In this document: positions 61,401-64,000 of the stretch, in pieces
Layout: every line of letters begins with the position of its first letter
How positions within the stretch are numbered: position 1 is the first letter of the stretch
NCBI GenBank assembly: GCA_035048815.1
Contig: JAUCBN010000006.1
Coordinates: 22,087,001 to 22,151,000, forward strand
DNA: 64,000 nucleotides
Reading direction: 5' to 3'
Origin: Abelmoschus esculentus
Lineage: Eukaryota > Streptophyta > Magnoliopsida > Malvales > Malvaceae
Position numbers and translations under genes: made by a program
The notes under the pieces: generated by a model
Told to the model about the DNA's origin: nothing
Databases searched by the model: none
Seen by the model: only the letters and a program-made list of their open reading frames with translations

Positions 61401-63107
61401 CAGTCCCATAAAATTTCCCCTGGACAGAATATAATTGTTAATACAGGAAATCCACAACCTTTTTCTGGAGTACCAATCATGGCTCCCCCTGTATCTGTTG
61501 TTCCTCCAACAAGTTCTGTTATTGGTACCACTGATATTAGGTATCTAAACTTCTATCATTTTGCTACATGTAACTTTTTGTGAACCTTGTGAATCTTGAT
61601 TATAAATGACAAAACTATCAGCCTAAATGGCTGGTTGGAATGATCAAAGTGAAGCTGAATTCTTTTTGTAGGAATGCTGCCAAATATTTTGGGGCATCAT
61701 CTCAGCTGACCATCTTTTATGCTGGTTCTGTATGTGTGTATGATGACGTGTCTCCCGAGAAGGTATCATATTGTTTCAGCTCGTGTGGTTTATATGCTTG
61801 ACGTTGACACCATAAACTTTAGATGTTACTTAGTTGTTTGCTTTTGTATTCAGGCCCAGGCTATTATGCTATTGGCTGGAAATGGATCTTCTACGTCTCA
61901 GAGCAAAACAGCTCCTATGACACAAGCTCAGACACCTGTACCACGACCTACTTCTGATGCATTTGTTGGCAACAATTGCTGTACCATAATGCCATCGTTA
62001 AGCCTTCCGAGTGGCAGCCATGAACTAACAGCTGCCACAAGAATAGGAGCTGTAGCATCTGCTAGTAACCAACCAGAGCCTCCGAAATTTGTTAATTCAG
62101 TAGGATCTGCTGTGACAGCTCTAATTCCATCAGGTATTGGACTCTTGTTCTTTGTGTAGGATTCTCCAGTAGCCACCATATCCTCCTCTAAACTCTTTTT
62201 ATAGCTTTGGTTTCATGCATTATGTACTCTGCTTTAAATTTCCGAGTCTTAAGAAAAATTACCATTGTGTTCTTGTAGTTAATGTGCCTCAGGCTCGTAA
62301 AGCATCCTTGACTCGATTTCTAGAGAAGCGCAAAGAAAGGTATTTTCAAGTTTTTTTTTTCAGTTGTGGACCCTTATTCGAATGTGCGTAGAAATACAAC
62401 ACAGTCCTTAAATGCTTTGGGGGAAAATTAAATTATTGAAGGCAATATCTTCAATGAATTGCCTTATTTTTAATAATTTAATGGTACTGCTTATTGAATA
62501 AGCCATGGCTGGTTCTATTTTGTACAATGTTTGGTAGTTAGAGAATGGTTAAAATGGCTTACTTTCAGACAAAGGTAAACTGTTACAAAGTAGTCATTAA
62601 ACTTACTGAAATGTTGCTTGAGTACAAGAGTATGATCCTCCAAATATATAAAGGGGTAAAGTACACTAGTAGTCCTTGAACTATATCAAAATGATCATTA
62701 ATCTTGTTGAACTGTTACAAAATGGTCCCAACACTATATAAAATAGTAATAAATTTTGATAAGTTTAAGGACCATTTCGCAATATTTCAGTAAGCTTAAT
62801 GACTACTTTGTAACAGTTTGATAAACTTTAATGATCCTTTCGTAATCGTTTGAGAAGCTTACTGACCATTTCTAACATAGTTTCTGGACTACTAGTTAGT
62901 AGTTACCCTTCAATAAACTGCTCCATGGATTTGGGGTTATGGAACAGAGCAATTGAAGATTTGTGGTACATTCTATATTTGATCTTCTCCTCTGTATCCA
63001 GGGTAACGAACACGTCGCCATACACCACGAGCAAGAAATCGCCTGATTCCGGTCCTCTTCGATCCGAAAGCTCTGCCGGATCAAATCCTCTAAATGCCAT
63101 GCAATAG
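58481..63107 (+). CDS. JAZ3: JAZ repressor, JAZ3/TIFY6B type (368 aa)
   Basis: Jasmonate ZIM-domain protein, a nuclear co-repressor that binds MYC factors and is degraded through SCF-COI1 on jasmonoyl-isoleucine. Seven exons close in frame: 58481-58565, 60851-61044, 61251-61540, 61672-61762, 61854-62133, 62279-62339 and 63002-63107 (1107 nt). The N-terminus MERDFMGLGSKNAPITIKEE is diagnostic of the JAZ3/JAZ4 branch, and PFSGVPIMAPPVSVVPP is also shared. The ZIM/TIFY domain is QLTIFYAGSVCVYDDVSPEK, with TIFY at 203-206. The Jas motif, residues 317-341, is PQARKASLTRFLEKRKER then VTNTSPY, fitting SLx2Fx2KRx2Rx5PY. The Jas intron (62340-63001) splits it after R334. Introns 1 and 6 carry transposon insertions. 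Confidence 0.95.
58929..58943 (+). repeat. Homopolymer of 15 G in JAZ intron 1
   Basis: An uninterrupted G run in otherwise AT-rich DNA. Its exact length is prone to sequencing error and to polymorphism. Confidence 0.8.
59071..59393. mobile_element. MITE-like repeat in JAZ intron 1
   Basis: Left end tggggaatagtacacaaatg, right end gggtatactttactc, whose reverse complement gagtaaagtataccc matches the left-end pattern. Internal units such as tttgataa-ttta-gg-ccattttgtaacagt are repeated and shared with 62651-62910. It is non-coding and lies inside intron 58566-60850. Confidence 0.6.
59791..60369. mobile_element. hAT-type non-autonomous element with 8-bp target duplication
   Basis: The element, 59799-60361, starts TAGAGGCGGGCAA and ends TTGCCACCACTA, imperfect terminal inverted repeats of the plant hAT type. 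It is flanked on both sides by GTGATGAT (59791-59798 and 60362-60369), a perfect 8-bp duplication as expected for hAT insertion. The inside is rich in ggtcccggt/ accggg units forming subterminal repeats in both orientations. There is no transposase. It sits in JAZ intron 1. Confidence 0.85.
62651..62910. mobile_element. MITE-like inverted repeat in the Jas intron
   Basis: Left end aaggggtaaagtacactagt-agtcc, and the reverse complement of the right end, aagggtaactactaactagt-agtcc, pair well. The inside keeps pairing loosely (aaatggtcc..., aactgttac...). It is about 260 bp, non-coding, and in the intron that splits the Jas motif. Same family as 59071-59393 and 34431-34565. Confidence 0.7.
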
Positions 63108-64000
63108 GGTGGATGCCTTGGGACTGAACCACTGCCATACACAATGTAAGATGTCTTTGTCTAAGTTTGTTTTTGTTGGTAGTTATACAAGTACAATTCT
63201 TTTGATGTCAAATATTGGTTCAGTTTATATTATATACACGTACCAGAGTTACGATACACTTACATGATATAAAACTATATTGATTTAAGATCATCGGATT
63301 ATCTCGATATTTATATGTTTTCGGTTTTATTTTTCAAATCCTTTGGTTGGGAGAATAATGTTTGTACAATGAAGACTGCCCATTTGATTTTGCAAAATGT
63401 TTGTACTGTTACAGAAAATAAATTATTGATGAAACAACCACATGAAAACCTAGGTTTTGCTATATTCAGATTATTTGAATTATCTTTGGGCTGCTAATAA
63501 ACTGTTTAACTGTATAAATAATTTTTAAAATTAGATTACTTTTTATTTGTTTGATTTAACTGCATAAATAAATATTTGGGCCGTTTTTATCTATGCTAAT
63601 ATTATATCCTCAAACAAATTTATAAGATTAGTTAAACAAACGGGTGTTATTCATAGAGGCGACGGGTTCGAGCACCAATGATACCAATAGAATAATTGAA
63701 CGATCAATGTCAAATATTAAAAATTATATTTCAGAATACATACTATTGTAATCATTATTAATTAAAAAATATTATTATAAAGATATTTTTTATCTTTCTC
63801 AAGATTTTATATAATCTTTAAATAGAATAACTAAAAATTACTAATTTAACGATCGAGTTCGTTCTCAATATAATTTATAAATATTTTTTACCATTCAACT
63901 TGTAACTAATATTAAATAACTTTTAAAATTATATATCTTTTTATTCTGCATATGAATGTAATAAAATCTAATAGCATTTAAAAAATAAAATTAATCAAAT
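63108..64000. other. JAZ 3' flank
   Basis: The first few hundred bases are likely the JAZ 3'UTR (to about 63500). A SINE copy lies at 63625-63770. The rest is AT-rich to the window end. Confidence 0.5.
63625..63770 (+). mobile_element. tRNA-derived SINE, copy F
   Basis: The head is aagattagttaaacaaacgg, with an eroded A box, and the B box is cgggttcgagcaccaatgat. The body follows with aataattgaacgatcaatgt, caaatattaaaaattatatt and actattgtaatcattatta. Confidence 0.65.

Overview
The window is nuclear DNA of a dicot plant. Genes are split by AT-rich GT-AG introns, every recognisable product is a plant protein, and the spacers carry plant-type SINE, hAT, Stowaway-like and foldback elements. A rosid, perhaps of the cotton family (Malvaceae), is my inference from general character; no diagnostic sequence fixes the species.

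I rebuilt twelve protein-coding genes by joining exons at GT/AG boundaries with reading-frame closure. From left to right: the 3' end of a GT14 (DUF266) glycosyltransferase (+, 5' end outside the window); two tandem GT61 glycosyltransferases (-); PEX3, the peroxisomal membrane biogenesis factor (-, 7 coding exons); a GPI-anchored SPARK-type protein like At4g28100 (-); a B3-group Raf-like MAPKKK of the EDR1 family (+, 13 coding exons, 1031 aa); a DUF1295/steroid 5-alpha-reductase-like membrane protein (+, 10 exons); an intronless calmodulin-like protein of the CML26/27 type (-); a mitochondrial prostaglandin E synthase 2-like GST (-); an aldose 1-epimerase (-); a Harbinger-transposase-derived HARBI1/ALP1-like gene (+); a shortened, diverged ribosomal protein eL19 (+); and a JAZ3/TIFY6B-type jasmonate repressor (+, 7 exons).

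There is no operon logic: the genes serve unrelated roles (cell wall glycosylation, peroxisome assembly, stress and hormone signalling, calcium signalling, sugar mutarotation, translation). What ties neighbours together is ancestry. From memory, GT61-GT61-PEX3 matches the Arabidopsis At3g18160-At3g18180 neighbourhood, aldose epimerase and JAZ3 match nearby At3g17940 and At3g17860, and Raf kinase-DUF1295-CML matches At1g18160-At1g18210 and At1g73630-At1g73660.

The spacers (roughly 17-23 kb, 48-51 kb and 53-58 kb are the longest) and the larger introns hold the mobile DNA: six copies of one tRNA-derived SINE family, a 0.7-kb foldback element at 48.7-49.4 kb, a hAT-type element with a perfect 8-bp target duplication in JAZ3 intron 1, a MITE-like family found in introns of two genes, and a TTTAGGG-rich dispersed repeat present in both orientations. 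I found no tRNA or rRNA gene and no CRISPR, and no evidence of a wholly new multi-gene system. The best leads are the foldback element, the Jas intron of the JAZ gene, the altered catalytic residue of the HARBI1-like protein, the diverged eL19 and the SINE family.
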